Below, one piece after another: positions 50,197 to 58,741 of a stretch of 64,000 bases of DNA. Where the stretch lies: the NCBI RefSeq assembly GCF_900111745.1, contig NZ_FOIJ01000011.1, forward strand, positions 62,001 to 126,000, written 5' to 3'. The translations under genes and the position numbers were made by a program. The stretch's first letter is position 1, and every line of letters starts with the position of its first letter. The notes beneath the pieces were generated by a model. The model saw only the letters and a program-made list of their open reading frames with translations, did not search any database and had not been told where the DNA came from. The stretch is from Stigmatella erecta (GTDB taxonomy: Bacteria > Myxococcota > Myxococcia > Myxococcales > Myxococcaceae).

Positions 50197-51594
50197 ATGT
50201 CCTCTCCCTCCGTCCTGTCCGCGCTGAGAAACCCTCGCGTCTTGTTGATGTTCGCCCTGGGCTTCTCGTCCGGCCTGCCGCTGTACCTGACGGGCAGCAC
50301 GCTCTCGGCCTGGATGAAGAACGAGGGGGTGTCGCTGAAGACCATCGGCATCTTCTCCCTGGTGGGCTTCTCCTACACCTTCAAGTTCGCCTGGGCGCCG
50401 CTGATGGACCGCTACTACCCGCCCTTCCTGGGGCGGCGGCGGGGGTGGCTGCTCATCACCCAGGTGCTGCTCGGCATCGCCCTCGTCTTCATGGGGCAGG
50501 TGGACCCCAGCCGCCAGACCGTGCTCATGGCGAGCCTGGCGGCGCTGGTGGCCTTCCTGTCCGCCAGCCAGGACATCGTCGCGGATGCGTACCGCACGGA
50601 CCTGCTCTCCGACGAGGACCGCTCGCTGGGCGTCACCACCTTCACCCTCGGCTACCGCGTGGGGATGATCTTCGCCATGGCGGTGGCGCTGACGCTCTCG
50701 GACCTCATCGGCTGGACGTCCACGTACGCCGTCATGGGCGCGCTCATGGCCGTGGGCGTGGCCACCACGCTGCTCTCCCCCGAGCCGCAGGCCACCCACC
50801 GGCCGCTCTCCCTGGTCGCCTCGGTGGTCGAGCCGCTCGTGGACTTCTTCCAGCGGCACCGGGTGGGCACCCCCGCCGCCACGGCGGCGCACGCGGCCCG
50901 CTCCGCCCTCCAGAAGGGCGCCTCGGCCGTCTGGCGCTACCGGCTGGCGCTGGGCACGCTGCTCTTCATCGTCCTGTTCCGCGTGGGGGACGCGGTGGCC
51001 TTCCGGATGACCACGCCCTTCACCCTGGAGCTGGGCTTCAGCAACACGGAGCTGGGCGTCATCCAGAAGTTCGTGGGCATGGCGGGCGCCATCGCCGGGG
51101 CCGTGCTGGGCGGGGTGCTGGTGGTGAAGCTGGGCATCAAGCGCAGCCTGCTGCTCTTCGGCTCGGCCCAGGCGCTCACCAACCTGCTCTACATCGCGCT
51201 CGCGGCGCGGGGAAAGGACCCTCTCTTCCTGGCGCTCACCGTGGGCGCCGACAACTTCACCGGAGGCATGGGCAGCGCCGCGATGACCGTGTTCATCACC
51301 GCCCTGTGCAACCGGAGCTTCTCCGCCACCCAGTACGCGCTGCTCTCCAGCCTGTCCGCCGTCCCCATGCACCTCATGGGCGCCGCCTCGGGCTTCCTCG
51401 CCGAGTCCATGGGCTGGGCGGGCTTCTTCTCCTTCACCACGGTGGCCATGGCCCCCGCGCTCCTCGTGCTCCTGTTCCTGCCGCGCGAGCTGGGCCGCAC
51501 GCCCCACCCCGAGGCCGCCCTGGAGCAGCTCACCCACCCCACGCCCGCGCCCGAGGTGAACGCGGAGCTGGCCAGCACCGCCAAGAAGGGCTGA
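50197..51594 (+). CDS. ampG: AmpG-family MFS muropeptide permease
   Basis: 465 residues from ATG 50197 with about 12 transmembrane helices. The N-terminal block GFSSGLPLYLTGSTLSAWMKNEGVS (quoted across a helix boundary: GFSSGLPLYLTG then STLSAWM) and YTFKFAWAPLMDRY are typical of AmpG, as is ASQDIVADAYRTDLL. AmpG imports anhydro-muropeptides for cell-wall recycling and can affect beta-lactamase control. No recycling genes are adjacent. It is divergent from the glycerol operon and 84 bases before mtnP. Confidence 0.85.
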   Translation: MSSPSVLSALRNPRVLLMFALGFSSGLPLYLTGSTLSAWMKNEGVSLKTIGIFSLVGFSYTFKFAWAPLMDRYYPPFLGRRRGWLLITQVLLGIALVFMGQVDPSRQTVLMASLAALVAFLSASQDIVADAYRTDLLSDEDRSLGVTTFTLGYRVGMIFAMAVALTLSDLIGWTSTYAVMGALMAVGVATTLLSPEPQATHRPLSLVASVVEPLVDFFQRHRVGTPAATAAHAARSALQKGASAVWRYRLALGTLLFIVLFRVGDAVAFRMTTPFTLELGFSNTELGVIQKFVGMAGAIAGAVLGGVLVVKLGIKRSLLLFGSAQALTNLLYIALAARGKDPLFLALTVGADNFTGGMGSAAMTVFITALCNRSFSATQYALLSSLSAVPMHLMGAASGFLAESMGWAGFFSFTTVAMAPALLVLLFLPRELGRTPHPEAALEQLTHPTPAPEVNAELASTAKKG

Positions 51595-51678
51595 CGCCGC
51601 GCCCCTTCGCTGTTGCCTCCTCCGAGGGCGGCGGGAAGACTGCCCGCCTCACCTCGCGGTCCCTCCCCTGGAGCCCCC

Positions 51679-52557
51679 ATGCCCTCCTCCCCCGTCCTCG
51701 GCATCATCGGCGGCAGCGGCCTCTACCAGATTGACGGCTTGACGGATGTCACCTGGCGCAAGGTGTCCTCGCCCTTCGGCGAGCCCTCGGATGCGCTGTG
51801 CTTCGGCACCCTGGAGGGCCAGCCGGTGGTGTTCCTGCCCCGGCACGGCCGGGGCCACCGGATTCCCCCCTCGGAGCTGAACTTCCGCGCGAACATCGAC
51901 GCGCTCAAGCGCAGCGGCGTTACCGATCTCCTCTCGCTGTCCGCCGTGGGCAGCCTGCGCGAGGACGTGCCGCCGGGCACCTTCGTCCTGGTGGATCAGT
52001 TCATCGACCGCACCTTCGCCCGCCAGAAGAGCTTCTTCGGCACCGGGTGCGTGGCCCACGTCTCCATGGCCCGGCCCGTCTGCGCCCGGCTCGGGGAGGC
52101 GGTGGCGAAGGCGGCCGAGGGGACCGGCCTTTCCCTGCGGCGCGGCGGCACCTACCTGGTGATGGAGGGGCCCCAGTTCTCCTCGCTCGCCGAGAGCGAG
52201 CTGTACCGGAGCTGGAAGTGCGACGTCATCGGCATGACCAACATGCCGGAGGCCAAGCTCGCCCGGGAAGCGGAGCTTTGTTACGCGAGCGTGGCCATGG
52301 TGACGGACTTCGACTGCTGGCACCCGGGCCATGACGACGTCACCGTCCAGCAGATCCTCTCGATCCTCCACGGCAACGCGGGGCTCGCCCGCGCGCTCGT
52401 CAAACGCGTGGCCCCCCTGCTGTCCGGGCACGCGGGCCCCTGCCGCCAGGGCTGCCAGACGGCCCTGGACACCGCCCTCATCACCGCCCCCGAGGCACGC
52501 GACCCGGCCCTGCTCCAGCTTCTGGATGCCGTGGCGGGCCGGGTGCTGCGGCGCTAA
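51679..52557 (+). CDS. mtnP: S-methyl-5'-thioadenosine phosphorylase
   Basis: 292 residues from ATG 51679, preceded by TGGAG. Hallmarks: GIIGGSGLY at the N-terminus, LPRHGRGHRIPPSELNF, MEGPQFSSLAES (phosphate and ribose site) and TDFDCWH, where Asp marks MTA preference over the Asn of purine nucleoside phosphorylases. It splits 5'-methylthioadenosine to adenine and methylthioribose-1-phosphate, the first step of MTA salvage. The next gene uses its product. Confidence 0.93.
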   Translation: MPSSPVLGIIGGSGLYQIDGLTDVTWRKVSSPFGEPSDALCFGTLEGQPVVFLPRHGRGHRIPPSELNFRANIDALKRSGVTDLLSLSAVGSLREDVPPGTFVLVDQFIDRTFARQKSFFGTGCVAHVSMARPVCARLGEAVAKAAEGTGLSLRRGGTYLVMEGPQFSSLAESELYRSWKCDVIGMTNMPEAKLAREAELCYASVAMVTDFDCWHPGHDDVTVQQILSILHGNAGLARALVKRVAPLLSGHAGPCRQGCQTALDTALITAPEARDPALLQLLDAVAGRVLRR

Positions 52558-52584
52558 CCCTTATCTTCTCCCAGGAGCACGCCC

Positions 52585-53700
52585 ATGAAGGTTCATGAGC
52601 AGCCCATGCGCACGATCTGGGTCGAGCCCGATGGTGCCTCCGTGGGCATCATCGATCAGACCCGCCTGCCCCATGCCTTCGTGACGGCCCGGCTCACCAC
52701 GCTGGAGGAGGTGGCCCACGCCATCCGCTCCATGCAGGTCCGGGGCGCCCCGCTCATTGGCGCCGCCGCCGCGTATGGGCTCTGCCTCGCGCTGCGCGGG
52801 AAGGCCTCGGACGAGGCGCTGGCCCGGGCCCATGCGCTGCTGCTGGCCACCCGGCCCACCGCCGTCAACCTGCGCTGGGCCCTGGACGAGATGCGCCGCG
52901 CCCTCCAGCCCCTGCCCCCGCAGCAGCGGCTTCAGGCCGCCTACCGGCGCGCCGCCGCCCTGTGTGATGAGGACGTGGCCCTCAACCGGAGCATCGGCAC
53001 CCACGGCGTGCCCCTGCTGGAGGCCGCCTGGGCGAAGAAGGGCCAGCGCGGGCGCATCAACGTCCTCACCCACTGCAACGCGGGGTGGCTGGCCACGGTG
53101 GACTGGGGCACGGCCCTGGCCCCCGTGTACCTGGCCCACGACGCGGGCCTGCCCGTTCACGTCTGGGTGGACGAGACGCGGCCCCGCAACCAGGGCGCCA
53201 GCCTCACCGCCTGGGAGCTGGGCCAGCACGGCGTCCCGCACACCGTCATCGCCGACAACGTGGGCGGCCACCTCATGCAGCACGGCGAGGTGGACCTGTG
53301 CATCGTCGGCACGGACCGCACCACCGCCCGGGGCGATGTGGCCAACAAGATTGGCACCTACCTGAAGGCGCTGGCGGCCCAGGACAACGGCGTGCCCTTC
53401 TACGTGGCGCTGCCCTCCCCCACCATCGACTGGACCCTGGAGGATGGCGTCCGGGACATCCCCATCGAGCAGCGGGAGGGCACCGAGCTGACCCACATCA
53501 GTGGCCGGCTCGCCTCGGGCGAGGTGGTGTCCGTGCACGTCACCGCGCCCGGCAGCCCCGTGGCCAACTACGGCTTCGACGTGACGCCCGCGCGGCTCGT
53601 GACGGGGCTCGTCACCGAGCGCGGGGTGTGCGCGGCCTCGTCCGAGGGCCTGCTGTCGCTCTTTCCCGAGCGGCGCGCGCCGAGGGCCACCGGCACGTGA
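52585..53700 (+). CDS. mtnA: S-methyl-5-thioribose-1-phosphate isomerase
   Basis: 371 residues. It has MQVRGAPLIGAAAAYG, the catalytic pair Cys164 (THCNAG) and Asp244 (IVGTDRT), and the C-terminal NYGFDVTP block. The enzyme converts methylthioribose-1-phosphate to methylthioribulose-1-phosphate. It starts 27 bases after mtnP and its stop overlaps the aldolase start (GTGA), so the three genes form one operon. Confidence 0.95.
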   Translation: MKVHEQPMRTIWVEPDGASVGIIDQTRLPHAFVTARLTTLEEVAHAIRSMQVRGAPLIGAAAAYGLCLALRGKASDEALARAHALLLATRPTAVNLRWALDEMRRALQPLPPQQRLQAAYRRAAALCDEDVALNRSIGTHGVPLLEAAWAKKGQRGRINVLTHCNAGWLATVDWGTALAPVYLAHDAGLPVHVWVDETRPRNQGASLTAWELGQHGVPHTVIADNVGGHLMQHGEVDLCIVGTDRTTARGDVANKIGTYLKALAAQDNGVPFYVALPSPTIDWTLEDGVRDIPIEQREGTELTHISGRLASGEVVSVHVTAPGSPVANYGFDVTPARLVTGLVTERGVCAASSEGLLSLFPERRAPRATGT

Positions 53701-54353
53701 GCCCGCTTCCGCACCTCGCCCTGCGCGAGGAGATGATCTCCACCGCGCGGCGGATGAACGCCTCCGGGCTCAACCAGGGCACCTCCGGCAACCTCGGCGT
53801 GCGCGTGGAGGGCGGCCTGCTTATCACCCCCTCGGGGATGGACTACGGCGCGCTCGTGCCCGAGGACCTCGTCTTCCTGCGCTTCGATGGCAGCCCCGAG
53901 GGGCGCCGCGTGCCCTCCACCGAGTGGCGCTTCCACCGGGACATCCTGGAGGCCCGGCCCGAGGTGAACGCGGTGCTGCACGCGCACTCCATGTTCTGCA
54001 CGACGCTTGCGTGCCTCCACCGCCCCATCCCCGCCTTCCATTACATGGTGGCCAAGGCCGGGGGCAGCTCCATCCGCTGCGCCCCGTACGCCACCTTCGG
54101 CACCGAGGCGCTGTCCCGCCACGCCGTGGCCGCCCTGGAGGGGCGCAAGGCGTGCCTCCTGGCCAACCACGGAATGATCGCCGTGGGCGCAAGCCTCTCT
54201 GCGGCCTATGCGCTCGCCGTCGAGGTGGAGACCCTGGCCGCCATGTACTGGCGGGCGCTCCAACTCGGCGAGCCCGTGCTGCTCGACGAGGCCGAGATGG
54301 CCGTGGTGCTGGAGAAGTTCAAGACGTACGGCCACCCGCCGGCCCCGGCCTGA
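53697..54353 (+). CDS. Class II aldolase, probable 5-methylthioribulose-1-phosphate aldolase of the DHAP shunt
   Basis: 218 residues from GTG 53697. It closely follows L-fuculose-1-phosphate aldolase: SGLNQGTSGNLGVR, SSEW-type PSTEWRFH (Glu76), LHAHS (His95 and His97), YATFGTEALS and ANHGM (His158), i.e. the catalytic Glu and three zinc ligands all present. In MTA pathways related enzymes either dehydrate (MtnB) or cleave methylthioribulose-1-phosphate. The fuculose-aldolase-like sequence, and the lack of mtnC, mtnD or mtnK genes beside it, favour cleavage to DHAP and methylthioacetaldehyde. Activity on other sugar phosphates is possible. Confidence 0.85.
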   Translation: MSPLPHLALREEMISTARRMNASGLNQGTSGNLGVRVEGGLLITPSGMDYGALVPEDLVFLRFDGSPEGRRVPSTEWRFHRDILEARPEVNAVLHAHSMFCTTLACLHRPIPAFHYMVAKAGGSSIRCAPYATFGTEALSRHAVAALEGRKACLLANHGMIAVGASLSAAYALAVEVETLAAMYWRALQLGEPVLLDEAEMAVVLEKFKTYGHPPAPA

Positions 54354-54363
54354 ACCGGGCCCC

Positions 54364-55320
54364 TCAGACGGGACGGGCCAAGCGCTCCACCGGAACGAGC
54401 AGCACCTCATGCAGCCGCCAGTCCAGCCGCTTCAAATCCCGCGTGGCATGGGTGAGCCGCTGGACGAGGTGCTCCGTGCCCGGCCGGGGCACCAGCTCCA
54501 CGTCCGCGTAGAACACGTGGCCATCCTCCCGCACCCGCACCTGGGCGCACTCCACCCAGTCCAGCGACTCCACCGTGTGGCGGATGCGCTCGGGCAGCTC
54601 CACCGGGTGCTTGTAGTCCAGCGTCCGCGGCGCCCGGTCCATCAGGTCGCCCAGCGCCGCGCGCAGGTGCTTCTGCCCATCGTGGAAGATGTCCACGGAG
54701 ATGAGGCCCGCGGCCACCGCGTCCGCCCACCAGAAGCCCAGGCCGATGCCCAGCACGCCCAGGATGGCCGCGCCTGAGGTCAGCCAGTCCGCCTTGTTCA
54801 TCATCGCATCCGCGTACAGCACCTTGTCGTGAAGCTGCTCGGCCAGCGGCAGCTTGAGCCGGCCCAGGAGCACCACCGGCACCCCGCTCCAGAGCAGGGC
54901 GAGCAGCATGGGCCAGCCCAGCCACACCACCTCTCCGAAGAGCTTCACCGAGCCGATGGTGGGGTGCTCCGCTTGAATCAGCTTCATCACCGAGTCGGTG
55001 AAGAGGTAGAGCCCCATCAGCAGCAGCGCCAGCGAGCCCACCAGGTACGCGATGGTGGTGGCCCGGTGATAGCCGTAGGGGAACTCGCCGTTGGGCTTCC
55101 GGCGGCACACCCGCCCCCCGATGAGGAACGCCAGGGGGGGAATGAGGCTCAGCAGGTCCTCCAGCCACGCGGCCTTCATCGCCTGCGAGTTGCCCAGCGT
55201 GACATAGATGCCCGCGACGGCGGACACGAGGTAGCCCAGGGAGATCCACTCCCAGCGCTTCGCCCGGCCCAGGGCCTTCATCTTCTCGGGGGGCAGGTCG
55301 AACGGCTCCGCGGTCTTCAT
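54364..55320 (-). CDS. Cation diffusion facilitator (CDF) family metal transporter
   Basis: 318 residues, about six transmembrane helices. YGYHRATT on helix 2 and DAMMNKADWLTS on helix 5 supply the metal-site residues, followed by a C-terminal cytoplasmic domain (about 225-318) with MDRAP and VRVREDGHVFYADVELV as in CDF proteins. It exports divalent metals such as Zn, Fe or Mn by proton exchange. It overlaps the preceding solute-binding gene by 4 bases (ATGA). Metal specificity unknown. Confidence 0.88.
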   Translation of the reverse strand: MKTAEPFDLPPEKMKALGRAKRWEWISLGYLVSAVAGIYVTLGNSQAMKAAWLEDLLSLIPPLAFLIGGRVCRRKPNGEFPYGYHRATTIAYLVGSLALLLMGLYLFTDSVMKLIQAEHPTIGSVKLFGEVVWLGWPMLLALLWSGVPVVLLGRLKLPLAEQLHDKVLYADAMMNKADWLTSGAAILGVLGIGLGFWWADAVAAGLISVDIFHDGQKHLRAALGDLMDRAPRTLDYKHPVELPERIRHTVESLDWVECAQVRVREDGHVFYADVELVPRPGTEHLVQRLTHATRDLKRLDWRLHEVLLVPVERLARPV

Positions 55321-56030
55321 CGCGCCCCCCCTCGCGCGGACTGAACCAGCCGCTCCCGGGCCCGGGCGGCCTGCTCGTGCAGGAAGAGGTCCACCTGCCG
55401 CAGCCACGCGTTCTCGCCCGGGGCCGCCACCACCAGCACCTCCTCGGTCTTCAGCGTCGCCTCGCCCGCCGTGTAACCCCACGCCTCCAGTTGCCAGTCG
55501 AACCCCGCGCGCAGGCCCGGTGCCGCGTGCACCTGGGGCGTGGGCTGGGGCACGGCCCCCTCCTCCTCCAGGAGCGCGATGGCCGCATGGCCCGGCTCCA
55601 CCGCCACGGGGTGGCCCTTCAGCTCGCGGGGGACGGCCTCGCCCGCCGGGGCGCCCACGGTGAGCCGCGCGCTCAGGTAGGGCCGGCTCAGGGCCACGTG
55701 CGCGGCGTAGGGCGTGTCCGCGGAGATGCCTCCCACGACCAGATCGAGCTTCCGGTGCTTCAAGGCCTCCATCAGCCGGGGCTCGGTGCCCACGGTCCAC
55801 TCCACCGTGGCGCCCAGGGAGCGGGCCAGCTCCTCCACCAGGGTGGCCTCCACGCCGGAGGGCGCTCCTGGGCCGGCCAGGGTGAAGGGCGGCCGCTCCA
55901 CCACCCCCGCCCGGAGGGTGCCTCCCCGCACCCGCTCCAGCGTGCCGTTGGGATCTCTCGGCAGGCCGCAGCCGATGCCCAGGACGAGCACCGCCAGCAC
56001 CCCCACCGCCCTCACCCCTACCCCACGCAT
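55317..56030 (-). CDS. Solute-binding lipoprotein, SBP_bac_3 type
   Basis: 237 residues. The leader ends VLGIGC, a lipobox. The body is a periplasmic type-2 binding fold: LRAGVVERPPFTL, VEATLVEELARSLGATVEW, LDLVVGGISADTPYAAHVALS and a second lobe. Usual ligands are amino acids or small organic acids. No ABC permease is adjacent; instead it is translationally coupled to the CDF transporter, an unusual pairing. It is divergent from the LysR gene across 105 bases. Confidence 0.82.
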   Translation of the reverse strand: MRGVGVRAVGVLAVLVLGIGCGLPRDPNGTLERVRGGTLRAGVVERPPFTLAGPGAPSGVEATLVEELARSLGATVEWTVGTEPRLMEALKHRKLDLVVGGISADTPYAAHVALSRPYLSARLTVGAPAGEAVPRELKGHPVAVEPGHAAIALLEEEGAVPQPTPQVHAAPGLRAGFDWQLEAWGYTAGEATLKTEEVLVVAAPGENAWLRQVDLFLHEQAARARERLVQSARGGAR

Positions 56031-56052
56031 ACTGTTGTCCTCCTCATACTCG

Positions 56053-56063
56053 TTGGATCCCAA
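56053..56063. promoter_or_regulatory. Candidate LysR-type operator between divergent genes
   Basis: TTGG-ATC-CCAA is a short dyad within the 105-bp divergent region, with T-N11-A spacing from 56053 to 56065. Only position and shape support it. Confidence 0.3.
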
Positions 56064-56135
56064 AATCGTCATGCGGGCAGCGGGCCGCCAGGGGGATTCG
56101 AGAAAACCGGCGGCCCGTGTCCAGCTTGGGGCAAC

Positions 56136-57077
56136 ATGCGGGCCGTGCCCCCGCGCAAGCTCCCCCGACACCTCATCTGGCTGGAGGCCTTCGCGGCCGC
56201 GGTCGAGGCCGGCAGCCTGGAGGGGGCCGCCGAGCACCTGGGCGTGGCCCGCTCCGTGGTGAGCGAGCACCTGCGCGCGCTCGAGCAGTCCCTGGGCGAT
56301 GGAGAGCCGCTGCTGGAGCGCGGCCCCGGGCGCAAGCTCCAGCTCACCCCCCGCGGCCGGCGGCTCTACGCGGGCACGCAGACGCCGCTGCACCAGCTCA
56401 ACCTCAAGCGGCTCCGGGATTTGACGAGCACCGAGCCCAGCCTGCGGCTCGGCCTCAACCACACGCTCTCCAACATGCTCCTGGGGGACATCGCCCGGGA
56501 TGCCGCCCAGGCCTCCATCAAGCTGGAGATTGGCTTCGGGGGCCCCTTCGAGCTGGTGCGCGAGGCGCAGACCCGGCAGAGGGACCTCGTCGTGGGCTTC
56601 ACCCCGCTGCCCCCGCACCGGGGCGTGGAGGCCGAGTCCCTGCTGAGCCTTCCCTTCGTGGTGCTGGCCGGCCCCGACAGCGCCCTGGCCCGCCCGGCCC
56701 GCTCCGGCCAGGCGCTCCACGTGAGCGAGCTGGAGGGCCAGCCCTTCGTGGACTGGCTTCAGGACGACCCCTACGGCGGCGCCAACAGCGCCCGCTTCGC
56801 CAACCATGACGTGACGGTGCGCGAGGTGGCCCGCGTGGAGAGCTTTCTCCACCTGTTCGACGTGCTCCGCGCCTTCCGCCAGGCCTGTGCCATCACCCCG
56901 GACCTGCGGCCCGTCCACCCCTTCCCGCCGGACCTCCACGTCTGGCCGCTCCAGGAAGAGCAGTCCCAGGTGGTGGAAGTGGTGGCCCTGTGGCCCTCGG
57001 GCGCCCTCAGCGCCGAGGCCCGCCTGGTCCTCAAGGGCCTGAAGCAGCGGCTCACCCAACGTCGGAAATCCGAATAG
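56136..57077 (+). CDS. LysR-family transcriptional regulator
   Basis: 313 residues from ATG 56136. Winged helix at about 10-70 with FAAAVEAGSLEGAAEHLGVA and VVSEHLRALEQSLG, then a periplasmic-binding-like effector domain. It is divergent from the SBP/CDF operon and followed by the aromatic hydroxylase operon, so it could control either. Its last codons form one arm of the hairpin at 57066-57089. Confidence 0.9.
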   Translation: MRAVPPRKLPRHLIWLEAFAAAVEAGSLEGAAEHLGVARSVVSEHLRALEQSLGDGEPLLERGPGRKLQLTPRGRRLYAGTQTPLHQLNLKRLRDLTSTEPSLRLGLNHTLSNMLLGDIARDAAQASIKLEIGFGGPFELVREAQTRQRDLVVGFTPLPPHRGVEAESLLSLPFVVLAGPDSALARPARSGQALHVSELEGQPFVDWLQDDPYGGANSARFANHDVTVREVARVESFLHLFDVLRAFRQACAITPDLRPVHPFPPDLHVWPLQEEQSQVVEVVALWPSGALSAEARLVLKGLKQRLTQRRKSE

Positions 57078-57102
57078 AACTTCGGATTTTTACGAATTTC
57101 CG
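57066..57102 (+). terminator. Overlapping alternative stems before the hydroxylase operon (terminator/attenuator candidate)
   Basis: AAATCCGAA (57066-57074) pairs perfectly with TTCGGATTT (57081-57089) around a 6-base loop holding the lysR stop, followed by TTTA, which looks like an intrinsic terminator. A competing stem pairs CGGAAAT (57063-57069) with ATTTCCG (57096-57102). They share the left arm, so they cannot coexist. Any conditional switching is inference. Confidence 0.5.
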
Positions 57103-57151
57103 TCGCTCCGGATCGGACTTACCCTTTGAGACATTGGGAGAGGAGTGCGCC

Positions 57152-58741
57152 ATGACCCCGACGGAAAGAACCCTTGCCCGCCTGCCGGCCCACCTGCGCC
57201 GCTATGTGGTGGGACAGGACTATGCGTCGTACACGCCGAGGGACCAGGCCGTGTGGCGCCACATCCTCGGCCGGCTCCGCAGCCACCTGTCGGACCGGGC
57301 CCACGCGGTGTACCTGGATGGGCTGGAGGCCACGGGCATTGGCGTGGAGCGCATTCCCAGCCTGGATGAGATGAACGAGCGGCTGGCGCGGCTGGGCTGG
57401 GCGGCGGTGGCGGTGCGCGGCTTCATTCCCCCCGCGGTCTTCACCGAGCTGCAGTCCATGGGCGTGCTGGCCATCGCCGCCGACATCCGCACGCACGAGC
57501 ACATCCAGTACACGCCCGCGCCGGACATCGTCCACGAGAGCGCGGGCCACGCGCCCATCATCGCCAACGCCCGCTATGCGGAGTACCTCCGGCGCTGCGG
57601 CATCGTCGGCTTCAAGTCCATCGCCACGCTGGAGGACCAGGCGGTGTTCGAGGCCATCCGCCACCTGAGCGTGGTGAAGGAGGACCCGACATCCTCGCCC
57701 GAGGCCGTCGCGCATGCCCAGGCCCGGCTGGAGGCCGCCTCGCAGAGCCGCCGCTACGTCAGCGAGAGCACCCAGGCCTCCCGGCTCTACTGGTGGACCG
57801 CCGAGTACGGCCTGGTGGGCAGCCTGGAAGAGCCCCGCCTGTACGGGGCCGGGCTGCTGTCGAGCATCGGGGAGGCGGAGCACTGCCTCACCCCGGCGGT
57901 GAAGCGGGTGCCGCTGAGCCTCTCGTGCGTGACGACGGACTACGACATCACCCGCATGCAGCCGCAGCTCTTCGTCGCCCGGGACTTCGAGCACCTCTTC
58001 CAGGTACTGGAGGAGTTCGAGGCCACGCTGTCGTGGAAGCGGGGCGGGGACCATGGCCTGAACGAGGCCCTGCGCGCCCGCACGGTGAACCACCTGGTGC
58101 TCTCGGATGGGCGGGAGATCAGCGGCCGTGTGGAGGGGCTGCTGCCCGGTGCACAGCCCGTGGCCGAGGGGCTCTCCACGGCCCTGGTGTCGCTCGCGGG
58201 TCCCGTCCTGCTCTCCCACGGCGGGAAGGCCCTGGGCACGCCCTGGCAGAACCCCACGCTGGTGGCCTTTGGGGGCGGCACGCTGCCCGAGCAGGGGCCC
58301 TTCCAGCTCGAGCTGGCCAGCGGCCTGCGGCTGGAGGGCTTCGCCGGGGGCGGCAACGAGGTGCTCCGGCTGCGCGGCTCGCTGAACGGCCGGCCGCTGG
58401 AGCTGCCCACGGTGGCGCGGCTGTTCCTCGCCTCGGGCCTGCCGTCGGTGGCCGGGGGCCCCGCGGATCCGGGCGCCTGGGACCGGTGGTTCGGCGAGAT
58501 GGATTCCTTCACCGAGGGCGAGGGCGAGGCCCAGGCCCGCGCGCGCAAGGCCGAGGCCCTGTCCCCGGCCCTGGCCGCCCTCTACGAGGAGGTCCACGCC
58601 CTGCGCGCGTCCGGCCAGTTCCGGCCGGACCGGCTGGAGACGCTCGTCCGCGCCGCGGCCCGCTACCCGGACGAGTGGCTGCTGAAGGCCGAGCTGGACG
58701 AGCTGCGCCGCCTTCCCCCCCAGGAGGCCTACGTCGCATGA
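57152..58741 (+). CDS. Aromatic amino acid hydroxylase (phenylalanine-4-monooxygenase-like, long form)
   Basis: 529 residues from ATG 57152. The iron centre is complete: PDIVHESAGHAP (His128, His133) and YWWTAEYGLVG (Glu218), and the downstream YGAGLLSSIGEAEHCL matches the pterin hydroxylase core. No N-terminal ACT domain exists. After the core (about 1-305) there are about 220 further residues, beta-rich then helical, absent from the short enzymes of about 270-300 residues and resembling the long forms of Bacteroidetes and Bacillus. Expected reaction: pterin-dependent hydroxylation of Phe (perhaps Trp). It is coupled by ATGA to a small gene. Confidence 0.9.
   Translation: MTPTERTLARLPAHLRRYVVGQDYASYTPRDQAVWRHILGRLRSHLSDRAHAVYLDGLEATGIGVERIPSLDEMNERLARLGWAAVAVRGFIPPAVFTELQSMGVLAIAADIRTHEHIQYTPAPDIVHESAGHAPIIANARYAEYLRRCGIVGFKSIATLEDQAVFEAIRHLSVVKEDPTSSPEAVAHAQARLEAASQSRRYVSESTQASRLYWWTAEYGLVGSLEEPRLYGAGLLSSIGEAEHCLTPAVKRVPLSLSCVTTDYDITRMQPQLFVARDFEHLFQVLEEFEATLSWKRGGDHGLNEALRARTVNHLVLSDGREISGRVEGLLPGAQPVAEGLSTALVSLAGPVLLSHGGKALGTPWQNPTLVAFGGGTLPEQGPFQLELASGLRLEGFAGGGNEVLRLRGSLNGRPLELPTVARLFLASGLPSVAGGPADPGAWDRWFGEMDSFTEGEGEAQARARKAEALSPALAALYEEVHALRASGQFRPDRLETLVRAAARYPDEWLLKAELDELRRLPPQEAYVA

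Noticed and set aside
53697-54353. Naming the class II aldolase mtnB
   Set aside because: Sequence follows fuculose-phosphate aldolase more closely, including LNQGT-GN and YATFGT, and the other genes of the classical pathway are missing here.
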